DNA from: an uncultured Clostridia bacterium
GTDB taxonomy: Bacteria > Bacillota > Clostridia > Oscillospirales > Oscillospiraceae
Direction: 5' to 3'
NCBI GenBank assembly: GCA_938049125.1
Contig: CALICR010000022.1
Coordinates: 1-14,651, forward strand
Length of the DNA stretch: 14,651 nucleotides
Part shown: positions 1 to 6,841 of the stretch, piece after piece
Layout: each line of letters opens with the position of its first letter
Numbering within the stretch: the first letter of the stretch is position 1
Notes under the pieces: model-generated
What the model saw: the letters and a program-made list of their open reading frames with translations, nothing else
What the model was told of the DNA's origin: nothing
The model's database searches: none
Translations under genes and position numbers: made by a program

Positions 1-203
1 GGCCGGTCCTCAATGAGGCCGAGCTGCCGCAGCGAGGCCATGGCGCAGTCCAGCTGCCGGGCGGGCATTTGCAGCGCTTCCCCGGCGGCGTCGGGGTCAG
101 AACCGGCGCGCAGGTAGAGATAGAGCAGGGCGGCGTCGCCGGAGGCCGCGCCCAGCAGCTTGCGGATATCCTGTTTCGGCAGCGCCAGCATGGCGTCCTC
201 CAT
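1..203 (-). CDS. DnaD-like replication protein, N-terminal fragment (truncated by window edge)
   Basis: The first 67 codons of a minus-strand gene are visible; the rest lies beyond base 1. The ATG at 203-201 is preceded by a strong AAGGAGGGG ribosome binding site six bases away, and a good promoter lies at 245-273, so the start is well supported. The protein begins MEDAMLALPKQDIRKLLGAA and continues with a helical stretch around GDAALLYLYLRAG, then a short winged-helix-like region ending LRQLGLIEDR. This resembles the start of DnaD-domain proteins of Oscillospiraceae, which act with DnaB/DnaI-type loaders in primosome assembly. That is from memory of the family: the diagnostic C-terminal DnaD domain is outside the window. 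Another small winged-helix protein is possible. Confidence 0.55.
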   Translation of the reverse strand, partial: MEDAMLALPKQDIRKLLGAASGDAALLYLYLRAGSDPDAAGEALQMPARQLDCAMASLRQLGLIEDR

Positions 204-244
204 GGTGCTCCCCTCCTTTTCGTCCGGTTTCGAAGGCTTTTCTC

Positions 245-273
245 ATTATACCACACCTTCTGACCGGGAGCAA
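245..273 (-). promoter_or_regulatory. Sigma-A promoter of the DnaD-like gene
   Basis: On the minus strand there is TTGCTC (273-268), a 17-base spacer and a perfect TATAAT (250-245). It sits 41 bases ahead of the ATG at 203. No operator-like repeat is visible around it. Confidence 0.75.
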
Positions 274-338
274 GGAAGATTCGTGCCGCGTTCTGTTGCG
301 GTTTTTCTAACTTGTACACAATACGTGACATAACGCGG

Positions 339-372
339 AAAAAACGCCGCCGCAGTTGGTCTGCGGCGGCGC
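339..372 (-). terminator. Rho-independent terminator after mscL
   Basis: An 11-base GC-only-rich stem (361-371 with 345-355, CTGCGGCGGCG type) closes a 5-base loop. It is followed on the minus strand by six T (344-339). It lies directly behind the mscL stop codon and ends the parA-parB-serS-mscL operon. Confidence 0.9.
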
Positions 373-377
373 TTGGC

Positions 378-800
378 TTACTGCTTTTCCTTCAGCAGGT
401 CCCGAATCTCGGTCAGGAGTAGCTCTTCCTTCGTCGGCTCCGGAGCGGCAGGGGCTTCCTCCTCCTTGGGCTTCTTGGCGGCGTTCATGGCGTTGATGAA
501 CACGAACACCACGAAGGCAATGAGGATGAAGTTGATGATGGCGGTCAGGAAGGTGCCGAGGCCCAAGGTGACCCCGTCGCGGACCACGGTGTCGCCGTCC
601 ATGACGGCCTCGCGCAGGACGATGTCCAGGGTGCTGAGGTCGATGCCGCCGAAGGCCCAGCCGATGAGCGGCATGAGCACGTTATTGATAAGCGTGGAGG
701 TGATCTGGCCGAAGGCCGTGGCCAGGATCACGCCGATGGCCATGTCGAGCACGTTGCCCCGCATGGCAAATTCCTTGAATTCGTGGAAAAACTTTTTCAT
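378..800 (-). CDS. mscL: Large-conductance mechanosensitive channel MscL
   Basis: This 140-residue protein forms the homopentameric inner-membrane pore that opens under membrane tension and releases solutes during osmotic downshock. The N-terminal amphipathic helix and first membrane segment are characteristic: FKEFAMRGNVLDMAIGVILA, with the glycine/alanine-rich pore-lining face, at about residues 8-45. An extracellular loop follows (about 46-74), then a second membrane segment FLTAIINFILIAFVVFVFI (about 84-102), then a charged cytoplasmic tail rich in E, P and K that ends in a predicted helix. Length is normal for the family (about 130-150). The ATG lies 18 bases after the serS stop with only a weak purine-rich stretch ahead of it, so it is probably cotranscribed with serS. 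A strong terminator follows immediately. Identification is secure. Confidence 0.96.
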   Translation of the reverse strand: MKKFFHEFKEFAMRGNVLDMAIGVILATAFGQITSTLINNVLMPLIGWAFGGIDLSTLDIVLREAVMDGDTVVRDGVTLGLGTFLTAIINFILIAFVVFVFINAMNAAKKPKEEEAPAAPEPTKEELLLTEIRDLLKEKQ

Positions 801-818
801 CTCTTTCGTCGCCTTTGC

Positions 819-2108
819 TTACTTTTTCTCGATAATCTCCAGGCCGCCCAGGTACTTGCGCAGGACCTCCGGCACGACGACGGAGCCGTCGGCGCGCTGG
901 TTCTGCTCGACCATAGCCGGGAAGATGCGGGACGTGGCCAGGCCGGAGCCGTTGAGCGTGTGGAGGAATTCGGTCTTGCCCGTGGCCTCACGGCGGAAGC
1001 GCATGTTGCCGCGGCGCGCCTGATAATCCCGGGCGTTGGAGACGGAGGAGACCTCCTTGTAGCCGTTCATCGAGGGGATCTGAATTTCGATGTCATAGGT
1101 CCGCGCCATAGAGGCAGAGCAGTCGCCCGCCGCCAGCTTGACGGTGCGGAAGTGGAAGCCCAGCCCCTTGACCAGGGCCTCGGCCTTGCCGACCAGTTCC
1201 TCGAAGGCCTCGTCGGACTTTTCGGGCAGGGTGTACTGGAACATCTCGATCTTGTTGAACTGGTGGCCGCGGACCATGCCGCGCTCGTCGGCGCGGTGGG
1301 ACCCGGCTTCCCGGCGGAAGCAGGGGGTGTAGGCGAAGAATTTCCGGGGCAGGTCCGTCTCGTTCAGAATTTCTCCGCGGTAGACGGATGCCAGCGCCGT
1401 CTCCGCCGTGGGCAGCATGAAGTGCAGGCGGTCGTCCGTGGGATTCTCGATCTTATAGACTTCGTCGGCGAACTTCGGGAACTGCCCGGCGGTCTCGCCG
1501 CACTGGTACTCCAGCATCAGCGGGACCATGACCATCTCGTAGCCGTCGGCCAGATGGCAGTCGATGAAGTAGTTGAGCAGTGCCCATTCCAGCTGCGCAC
1601 CGAGGCCCTTGTAGAGCCAGAAGCCCGTGCCGGCCAGCTTCGTGCCGCGCTCGTAGTCGATGAGGCCCAGGTCCGTGCAGAGGTCCACGTGGTGCTTGGG
1701 CGTGAAGTCGAATTTATGCGGCTCGCCGTAGTAACGGAGCGGCTCGTTGTTCTCCTTACCGCCGGGCTTCAGGTCCGGGTCCGGCAGGTTCGGCAGGGAG
1801 AGCATCAGCGTGCGGTACTCCGCCTCCACACCGCGCAGGGCCTCGTCGTTTTCGGCGATGCTCGTTTTCAGCTCTGCCATCTGGCGGAAGATGGGAGCCG
1901 TGTCCTCGCCCGCCTTCTTGAGCTTCGGAATTTCGCGGGAGACGCGGTTCTGCTCCGCCTTCTTGGCCTCGGTGGAGGCGATCAGCTCCCGGCGCTGCAC
2001 GTCCAGCTCCAGGATGCGGTCTACCTGGGCGTCGCAGTCCAATTCTTTGGCCCGCAGCAGAGCCTTGATTTCTTCGGGATTTTCCTTGATTCTTCGAATA
2101 TCCAGCAT
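819..2108 (-). CDS. serS: Seryl-tRNA synthetase
   Basis: A cytoplasmic class II aminoacyl-tRNA synthetase that charges tRNA-Ser (and tRNA-Sec where present) with serine. At 429 residues it is full length. Residues 1-105 form the long charged antiparallel coiled-coil arm (MLDIRRIKENPEEIKALLRA onward) that grips the long variable arm of tRNA-Ser. The catalytic core shows the TAE serine-binding motif (234-236), class II motif 2 (FRRE at 264-267, GHQFNKIE at 281-288), the SSVSNARDYQARR segment (354-366) and motif 3 NGSGLATSR (386-394). Only one base separates its ATG from the parB stop codon, and AGGTGA lies just ahead, so expression is likely coupled to parAB. No T-box leader is present, which is unusual for a Firmicutes serS and follows from its internal operon position. 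Confidence 0.97.
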   Translation of the reverse strand: MLDIRRIKENPEEIKALLRAKELDCDAQVDRILELDVQRRELIASTEAKKAEQNRVSREIPKLKKAGEDTAPIFRQMAELKTSIAENDEALRGVEAEYRTLMLSLPNLPDPDLKPGGKENNEPLRYYGEPHKFDFTPKHHVDLCTDLGLIDYERGTKLAGTGFWLYKGLGAQLEWALLNYFIDCHLADGYEMVMVPLMLEYQCGETAGQFPKFADEVYKIENPTDDRLHFMLPTAETALASVYRGEILNETDLPRKFFAYTPCFRREAGSHRADERGMVRGHQFNKIEMFQYTLPEKSDEAFEELVGKAEALVKGLGFHFRTVKLAAGDCSASMARTYDIEIQIPSMNGYKEVSSVSNARDYQARRGNMRFRREATGKTEFLHTLNGSGLATSRIFPAMVEQNQRADGSVVVPEVLRKYLGGLEIIEKK

Positions 2109-2109
2109 T

Positions 2110-2976
2110 TCAGTTCACCTCGTGCAGAGATTGAAGCAGCTCGAGCAGCCGCTGTAAGTCATCCTGTCCATAAAATTCCAGCTCAAACCGGCCCTTGCGC
2201 TTGCCGTTGACGATTTTGACCCTGCGGCCCAGGCGGCCCGTCAGGTCCTTCTCGCACTCGGCGAGATAGTCCACGGCGAAGGGCGCGGGCTTCGGGGCCT
2301 CCGCTGCGGCGTCGTGCTCCATGTGGCGGCAGAGCGTCTCGGTCTGGCGCACGGAGAGGTGCAGGACCTGCACCTTCTGGGCCGCCGTCAGCTGCTGGGC
2401 CTCGGTCTTCAGTGAGAGGATCGCCCGAGCGTGGCCCGGCGAGAGCGTGCCCTCGGCCAGCATAGTCTGGAGCGCCGGGGGCAGGCTGAGGAGCCGCATG
2501 GCGTTCGTGACCGCGGGGCGGGACTTGCCGACGCGCTGGGCCGTCTCCTCCTGGGTCAGGCCGTACTCGTCCATCAGCGTCCGGTAGCCATTGGCCTCTT
2601 CGATGGGGTTCAGGTCCTGGCGCTGTAAATTTTCAATGAGCGCCATTTCCATGACGGTGCGGTCGTCCACGTGGAGAATCAGCACCGGGACCTCGGCGAG
2701 GCCCGCCAGCCGCGCGGCGCGCCAGCGGCGTTCGCCCGCGATGATCTGATAGTAATTGTCCCCAGCGGGACGGACGGCCAACGGCTGGATGATACCGTGC
2801 TCCCGGATGGAATCCGCAAGCTGGGACAGCTCCTCTTCGTCAAAGACCTTCCGGGGCTGCAGGGGGTTCGGTTCTACGCTCTGGATCGGGAGCAGATGCG
2901 GTTCGCCGGTGGGCTCGTCGTAGTCGCCCAGCAGCGCGCCCAGCCCCCGGCCAAGCCCTTTTGCCTGTTTGCTCAT
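2110..2976 (-). CDS. parB: Chromosome partitioning protein ParB (Spo0J family)
   Basis: A CTP-dependent DNA clamp that loads at parS, spreads along DNA, recruits SMC and stimulates ParA ATPase in origin segregation. The start is the ATG at 2976-2974, which overlaps the parA stop as ATGA; this gives 288 residues, normal for the family, and the typical N-terminus MSKQAKGLGRGLGALL. The CTPase region contains GERRWRA (81-87) and ENLQRQDLNP (115-124). The helix-turn-helix that reads parS is LTQEETAQRVGKSRPAVTNA (140-159). The C-terminal dimerisation segment ends ELLQSLHEVN. Two parS sites lie in this window (3808-3823 and 5459-5474), which fits a functional local system. The open frame extends further upstream, but that part is antisense-like overlap with parA and is not used. 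Confidence 0.96.
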   Translation of the reverse strand: MSKQAKGLGRGLGALLGDYDEPTGEPHLLPIQSVEPNPLQPRKVFDEEELSQLADSIREHGIIQPLAVRPAGDNYYQIIAGERRWRAARLAGLAEVPVLILHVDDRTVMEMALIENLQRQDLNPIEEANGYRTLMDEYGLTQEETAQRVGKSRPAVTNAMRLLSLPPALQTMLAEGTLSPGHARAILSLKTEAQQLTAAQKVQVLHLSVRQTETLCRHMEHDAAAEAPKPAPFAVDYLAECEKDLTGRLGRRVKIVNGKRKGRFELEFYGQDDLQRLLELLQSLHEVN

Positions 2977-3731
2977 AGCTTCCTCCTGAGAATTTCCTCG
3001 GCCAGATTGCGGTAGGCCAGGGCGCCGCGGCTGAATTTGTCGTAGGCCGTGACCGGCAGCCCGTGGCTCGGCGCCTCTGCCAGCCGCACGTTTCGCGGGA
3101 TCACTGCGGAGAAGACCTTGCCCGGAAAGTGCCGCCGCACCTCCTCGGCCACCTGCATACTGAAATTTGTCCGGCCGTCGAACATGGTCAGCAGCACGCC
3201 GAAAATTTCCAGCCTGGGGTTCAGGCGGCGCTTGACGGCGCGCATGGTGGTCATGAGGTCGCTGAGGCCCTCCAGGGCGTAGTATTCGCACTGGACCGGG
3301 ATCAGAATCTGATCCGCGGCGCAGAGGCCGTTCAGCGTCAGCAGCTCCAGAGATGGCGGACAGTCAATAAAGAGATAGTCGTACTGCGCCTTCAGCGGCT
3401 CAAGGGCACGGCGCAGCTGATGCTCCCGGTCCCGCGTGCCGACCAGCTCGATGCCCGCGCCGGACAGCGCCGCGCTGGCGGGGAGCAGGTCGCAATAGTC
3501 GGTCTTCACGAGAATGTCCGCGGCAGGCGTCTCGTTGATGAGCACGTCGTAGATGGACGCGCCGGGCTTGGCTCGCTGCACGCCGAGGCCGGAGGTGGCG
3601 TTTGCCTGTGGGTCAAAATCGCAGAGCAGGACGCGCGCACCGGCGTCATGGAGCGCCGCGGCCAGGCTGATGGCGGTGGTCGTCTTTCCAACACCGCCCT
3701 TCTGATTCACGATCGCAATGATTTTTCCCAT
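2973..3731 (-). CDS. parA: Chromosome partitioning ATPase ParA (Soj family)
   Basis: A 252-residue ParA/MinD-type ATPase that binds nonspecific DNA in its ATP dimer state and is regulated by ParB; Soj homologues also modulate DnaA. Residues 11-18 are the deviant Walker A motif KGGVGKTT with the signature lysine. DFDPQANATSGLG is the Walker A' region and LFIDCPPSL the Walker B region. The chosen start is ATG 3731, with AGGTGG five bases ahead; an in-frame GTG nine bases upstream lies inside that ribosome binding site and is rejected. The last bases overlap the parB start, so the two are translationally coupled. It is the first gene of the parA-parB-serS-mscL operon, driven from 3765-3793. Confidence 0.96.
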   Translation of the reverse strand: MGKIIAIVNQKGGVGKTTTAISLAAALHDAGARVLLCDFDPQANATSGLGVQRAKPGASIYDVLINETPAADILVKTDYCDLLPASAALSGAGIELVGTRDREHQLRRALEPLKAQYDYLFIDCPPSLELLTLNGLCAADQILIPVQCEYYALEGLSDLMTTMRAVKRRLNPRLEIFGVLLTMFDGRTNFSMQVAEEVRRHFPGKVFSAVIPRNVRLAEAPSHGLPVTAYDKFSRGALAYRNLAEEILRRKL

Positions 3732-3764
3732 ACGCACCACCTGTTTTCAGATTCTCTGCGCTGT

Positions 3765-3793
3765 ATTATAGCACATTCCGCCGCGTTTTCCAA
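3765..3793 (-). promoter_or_regulatory. Promoter of the parA-parB-serS-mscL operon
   Basis: On the minus strand, TTGGAA (3793-3788), a 17-base spacer and a perfect TATAAT (3770-3765) stand 33 bases ahead of the parA ATG. The parS at 3808-3823 begins 15 bases upstream of the -35 box, so ParB loaded there could affect this promoter. Confidence 0.75.
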
Positions 3794-3807
3794 TCCCATT
3801 TTGCGTA

Positions 3808-3823
3808 TGTTTCACGTGAAACA
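3808..3823. other. parS centromere site 1
   Basis: The 16-base palindrome TGTTTCACGTGAAACA matches the Firmicutes parS consensus at every base. It lies between the lexA stop and the parA promoter, close to the parB gene whose product binds it. ParB loads here and spreads, marking origin-proximal DNA for ParA and SMC. Confidence 0.95.
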
Positions 3824-3851
3824 TAGAATACAGGTGTTCCGCACTTCCTGG

Positions 3852-4433
3852 TCAGGCGTACTCGCGGATCACGGCCTTGACAAGACCGAGGATCGAGGCG
3901 TCCCGTCCGTCGATGGGCGAATAGGACGGGTTTTCCGGCATGAGCAGGACCTCACCGTCCCGGAGACGGAGCCGCTTCACCGTGGCTTCGTCGCCGAGCA
4001 GAGCTACGACGATCTGGCCGTCCATGGCCGTGGGCTGAGGCCGGACCACGACTTTATCGCCGTCCAGAATGCCCGCGCCGACCATGGAGTCGCCGCGGAC
4101 GCGCAGGGCAAAGCAGTGCGGGTCGCCGTTCCAGGGAAGGTGGCCCTCCACGTTTTCCTGGGCCAGAATGGGCAGACCGGCGGTCACGACGCCGAGAATG
4201 GGGATCATCCGGCCATGGACGCTGTCCGGTAGGGAAATGGTGCGTTTTTTCAGCTCGTCCATCTCAATCTTGCCGAGCTTTTTCAGCGCGCGGAGATGGT
4301 AGTGCACCGTGGAGGTCGAGCGGAGGCCCACCGCGTCGCAAATTTCGCGGATGGAGGGGCCATGCCCGTTCTGCGTGATGTATTCGGTCAGAAAATCAAG
4401 AATTTCTGCCTGTTTGGTGGTAGTCCGTGGCAT
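3852..4433 (-). CDS. lexA: LexA repressor of the SOS response
   Basis: A 193-residue dimeric repressor that undergoes RecA-stimulated self-cleavage after DNA damage, derepressing SOS genes. Residues 1-65 are the winged helix domain, with the recognition region PSIREICDAVGLRSTSTVHY (26-45). The cleavage site is Ala85-Gly86 in VTAGLP. The S24-type protease domain has the catalytic Ser116 in RGDSM and the catalytic Lys153 in EATVKR. Everything needed for autocleavage is present. The ATG at 4433 has GAGGTGA at good spacing, and a promoter lies at 4451-4479. The gene reads toward the parA operon and no terminator separates them, so some read-through into parA is possible. Confidence 0.96.
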   Translation of the reverse strand: MPRTTTKQAEILDFLTEYITQNGHGPSIREICDAVGLRSTSTVHYHLRALKKLGKIEMDELKKRTISLPDSVHGRMIPILGVVTAGLPILAQENVEGHLPWNGDPHCFALRVRGDSMVGAGILDGDKVVVRPQPTAMDGQIVVALLGDEATVKRLRLRDGEVLLMPENPSYSPIDGRDASILGLVKAVIREYA

Positions 4434-4450
4434 AAAATCACCTCATGGTC

Positions 4451-4479
4451 AGTATAGCACAACTCTTTCAAGAAATCAA
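4451..4479 (-). promoter_or_regulatory. lexA promoter with a candidate operator over the -35 region
   Basis: On the minus strand there is TTGATT (4479-4474), a 17-base spacer and TATACT (4456-4451). The -35 overlaps the stop codon of the upstream radical SAM gene. CGAACGTTTG (4486-4477), with an AACGTT core, overlaps the -35. It resembles SOS-box half-sites, but it lacks the four-base centre of the standard Firmicutes box (GAAC-N4-GTTC), so the operator assignment is weak. Confidence 0.6.
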
Positions 4480-5372
4480 ACGTTCGTATCAAGTCCTTCG
4501 AAATTAAATTCCGGGATATAGGACCTGTCCGCAGAATCCGGCTCCTGGAGGAAGCCGGTCTCTAGGCCACAGAGCTGCATCCAGCTGAGCGCGGCGGCAT
4601 ATTCGTCGTCGGTGACGCGGCGGTCGAAGGGCGGCTCCTGGGCGGCGCGGCCCATGGGCAGATACTGCCGCATCAGAGAGACCGGGACCGTACCCCTTGG
4701 GAATGTCTCCGCGATCCAGTCCAGGACGCCGAAGGCATTGTCGAGGCAGCCGGGCAGCAGCAGATGCCGGATCAGCGTGCCGCGGACGAGCACGCCGTCC
4801 TCGACGATGGCGGGGCCGGTCTGACGGTACATCTCCCGAATGGCGGCCGCGGCGGCTCCGGGATAATCCCGTGCGCCGGAGAGCTTCGCGGCCAGTTCAG
4901 GGTCGGAATACTTGAAGTCCGGAAGGTAGACATCCACATAGCCTTCCAGCAGCCGCAGCGTTTCAACGCTTTCGTAGCCGCCGGAGTTCCACACCACGGG
5001 CACCGGCAGCTTCGGCTCCAGGGCCGGGAGGATAGAGGGGATGAACTGGGTCCCGGTCACGAGATTGATGTTCGTGACGCCCTCGTCGATGAGCCTGAGA
5101 AAAATTTCCCGGAGATTGGCGGGGGAGATCTCCTTCCCACGTCCGCCGTGGCTGACCGGTTCATTCTGGCAGAAGCTGCATCCGAGGGTGCAGCCAGAGA
5201 AGAAGACGGCCCCGGACCCAAAATCGCCGGAGATCACCGGCTCCTCCCAGTAATGGGCGGCGGCGCGGGCGGCGAGGATATGGTCCGGCATTCCGCAGAA
5301 GCCGCGCTGGCCGCGGGTGCGGTCCACGCCGCAGCGGCGGGGGCAGAGGGTACAGTGTTCATAGGCGGACAT
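4476..5372 (-). CDS. PflX-type radical SAM protein (pyruvate formate-lyase activase-like)
   Basis: A 298-residue radical SAM enzyme of the uncharacterised PflX group (COG1313 as I recall), related to glycyl-radical activases but of unknown substrate. The cluster motif is CTLGCSFC (C61, C65, C68), the CX3CX2C arrangement that binds the 4Fe-4S cluster for S-adenosylmethionine cleavage. An N-terminal cysteine set C7, C10, C14, C26 (TLCPRRCGVDR...GFCG) could bind a second metal site and is typical of this group. The segments VVWNSGGYE and YVDVYLPDFKY belong to the partial TIM barrel. The ATG at 5372 was chosen because the N-terminus then matches the family and AGGA lies eight bases ahead; the open frame continues 21 codons upstream through promoter sequence. 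Divergent from rlmD. No glycyl-radical enzyme is nearby. Confidence 0.88.
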   Translation of the reverse strand: MSAYEHCTLCPRRCGVDRTRGQRGFCGMPDHILAARAAAHYWEEPVISGDFGSGAVFFSGCTLGCSFCQNEPVSHGGRGKEISPANLREIFLRLIDEGVTNINLVTGTQFIPSILPALEPKLPVPVVWNSGGYESVETLRLLEGYVDVYLPDFKYSDPELAAKLSGARDYPGAAAAAIREMYRQTGPAIVEDGVLVRGTLIRHLLLPGCLDNAFGVLDWIAETFPRGTVPVSLMRQYLPMGRAAQEPPFDRRVTDDEYAAALSWMQLCGLETGFLQEPDSADRSYIPEFNFEGLDTNV

Positions 5373-5406
5373 AGGGCGTTCCTGCTTTCCAAATACATAT
5401 ATAAAT

Positions 5407-5435
5407 AGTATAGCCGCTTGTTGCCGAAGATGCAA
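5407..5435 (-). promoter_or_regulatory. Promoter of the radical SAM gene
   Basis: On the minus strand, TTGCAT (5435-5430), a 17-base spacer and TATACT (5412-5407) lie 34 bases ahead of the ATG. It overlaps the divergent rlmD promoter at 5421-5449, so the two promoters probably exclude each other at any moment. Confidence 0.7.
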
Positions 5436-5449
5436 GAAGATGGTATAAT
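5421..5449 (+). promoter_or_regulatory. Promoter of rlmD
   Basis: TTGCCG (5421-5426), a 17-base spacer and a perfect TATAAT (5444-5449). Transcription should begin at about 5456-5457, so the second parS (5459-5474) would occupy roughly the first 20 transcribed bases. Confidence 0.7.
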
Positions 5450-5458
5450 AAAGAAAAA

Positions 5459-5474
5459 TGTTTCACGTGAAACG
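5459..5474. other. parS centromere site 2
   Basis: TGTTTCACGTGAAACG matches the 16-base parS consensus at 15 positions; only the last base differs. It sits between the rlmD -10 box and the rlmD ribosome binding site, 1.65 kb from parS site 1. Read as codons in the rlmD frame it would give FHVK, which is probably untranslated here because the better start lies downstream. Confidence 0.88.
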
Positions 5475-5487
5475 CGAGGAATGGACT

Positions 5488-6840
5488 GTGAAGAAAAACG
5501 AATGCTACGAGGTCCGGATCACGGGCTATACCAGCGAGGGGCAGGGCGTTGCCCATGTGGAGGGCATGGCGGTCTTCGTGCCGCGGGTCATCGCGGGCGA
5601 GCTGTGCCGCATTAAGATTCTGAAGGTCGGGAAGACTGCGGCCTACGGCAAGCTGGAGGAGCTGCTGGAGCCGTCGCCGCACCGGCAGAAGCCTGCGTGT
5701 CCGACGGCGGGCCTCTGCGGCGGCTGCGTGTTCCAGCACATGGACTATGAGGAGGAATGCCGCCTCAAGGCCCAGCGGGTCTCCGATGCCCTGACGCGCA
5801 TCGGCGGCATCGACCTGGGGCCCATCGCCATCACGGGCAGCGCTGCGGCCGTGGGCTACCGCAACAAGGCCCAGTATCCCGTAGGCCTCTGCGGCGGTGT
5901 GGCCGAGGCGGGCTTTTTCCGCCAGCGGAGCCACCAGGTAATCCCGGTGGAGCACTGCGGCATCCAGTCCGCCTCGGCGGACCAGGTCCGCGCGGCGGTG
6001 GTCGGGTGGATGCGGCGCTGGAACGTCCCGGTCTACGACGAGACGGCGGGTACGGGCATTGTCCGGCATATTTTCGTGCGCTGTGGCTTCCGGACCGGGG
6101 AGGTCCTGGCCTGCATCGTGGCGAACGGCGAGAAGCTGCCGCGGGAAAAGGCTCTGGTGGAGGCCCTGCACGCTCAGGTGCCGGGCCTGGCCTCCGTGGT
6201 GCTCGGCGTGAACACGCGGCGGGGAAATGCCGTGCTGGGCGACCAGTTCCGTACGCTCTGGGGCAAGGATGCCATCGAGGACGAGCTGTGCGGCCTGCGC
6301 TTCCGGCTGTCGCCCCGGTCCTTCTATCAGGTGAACCGCGACCAGGCGGAGCGGCTCTACGGCCGCGCCCTGGAGCTGGCGCAGCTCGACCGGACGCAGA
6401 CGGTGCTGGACCTCTACTGCGGCACCGGCACCATCACGCTCTGTCTGGCCCGGGAGGCCGGTACGGCCATCGGCGTGGAGATCATTGAGGCGGCCATTGC
6501 CGACGCTAAGGAGAACGCGAAGCGCAACGGCATCGAAAACGCGCGCTTTTTTTGCGCCGACGCGGGCCAGGCGGCCAAGCGGCTGGCGGCGGAGGGCACG
6601 CGGCCCGATGTCATCGTCGTAGACCCGCCCCGCAAGGGCGTCAGCGCCGACGTCATCGAGGCCATGGCAGAGATGGCGCCCCGGCGCATCGTCTACATCT
6701 CCTGCGACCCGGCCACCCTGGCCCGGGACCTCCGCCTGCTGGAGCAGCATGGCTACCGCACCGTCCACGCCGAAGCTTTCGACCTTTTCCCACGCTGCGC
6801 CCATGTGGAGACGGTAGTCTTGATGTCAAGGGGGAGATAA
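5488..6840 (+). CDS. rlmD: 23S rRNA (uracil-5)-methyltransferase, RlmD/RumA type
   Basis: A SAM-dependent RNA methyltransferase of the TrmA/RlmD family, expected to make 5-methyluridine in 23S rRNA. Numbered from GTG 5488 (450 residues): a TRAM RNA-binding domain at about 5-60; Fe-S cluster cysteines C71, C77, C80 (LCGGC region) and C157; SAM site LDLYCGTGT (307-315); DPPRKG (379-384); catalytic cysteine C406 in YISCDP; terminal HVETVVLMS. The GTG is chosen because GAGGA lies seven bases ahead. The upstream ATG 5458 would start within about two bases of the predicted transcript end and translate parS. The 3' end is odd: the HVETV codons are repeated 1065 bases downstream, and the stop codon here belongs to a sequence that also carries the ribosome binding site of the next gene. 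Paralogues with slightly different uracil targets (RlmCD) cannot be excluded. Confidence 0.92.
   Translation: MKKNECYEVRITGYTSEGQGVAHVEGMAVFVPRVIAGELCRIKILKVGKTAAYGKLEELLEPSPHRQKPACPTAGLCGGCVFQHMDYEEECRLKAQRVSDALTRIGGIDLGPIAITGSAAAVGYRNKAQYPVGLCGGVAEAGFFRQRSHQVIPVEHCGIQSASADQVRAAVVGWMRRWNVPVYDETAGTGIVRHIFVRCGFRTGEVLACIVANGEKLPREKALVEALHAQVPGLASVVLGVNTRRGNAVLGDQFRTLWGKDAIEDELCGLRFRLSPRSFYQVNRDQAERLYGRALELAQLDRTQTVLDLYCGTGTITLCLAREAGTAIGVEIIEAAIADAKENAKRNGIENARFFCADAGQAAKRLAAEGTRPDVIVVDPPRKGVSADVIEAMAEMAPRRIVYISCDPATLARDLRLLEQHGYRTVHAEAFDLFPRCAHVETVVLMSRGR
6800..6815 (+). repeat. 16-base direct repeat, copy 1 (candidate att core in rlmD)
   Basis: CCCATGTGGAGACGGT encodes the conserved HVET(V) near the rlmD C-terminus. 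The identical 16 bases recur at 7865-7880 in the same reading frame. Downstream of this copy the sequence encodes VVLMSRGR and stop; downstream of copy 2 it encodes VALLSRETN, so flanks diverge at the DNA level while staying related as protein. Confidence 0.85.
6816..6828 (+). repeat. Left inverted repeat of the rlmD-linked element
   Basis: AGTCTTGATGTCA begins at the base after direct-repeat copy 1. It matches the reverse complement of 7842-7854 at 12 of 13 positions. It also codes for VLMS of RlmD, so part of the match could be chance. Confidence 0.5.
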
Positions 6841-6841
6841 A

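Noticed and set aside
783..2210. 475-codon plus-strand open frame opposite serS
   Set aside because: It is a GC-rich antisense shadow of serS, with no family resemblance and no ribosome binding site; serS has all class II motifs.
5458..5487. ATG 5458 as the rlmD start
   Set aside because: It lies about two bases from the predicted transcript start, has no ribosome binding site, and would translate parS; GTG 5488 has GAGGA at seven bases.
5359..6804. 481-codon minus-strand open frame opposite rlmD
   Set aside because: Antisense shadow of rlmD, caused by GC-rich codon use; no recognisable domain.
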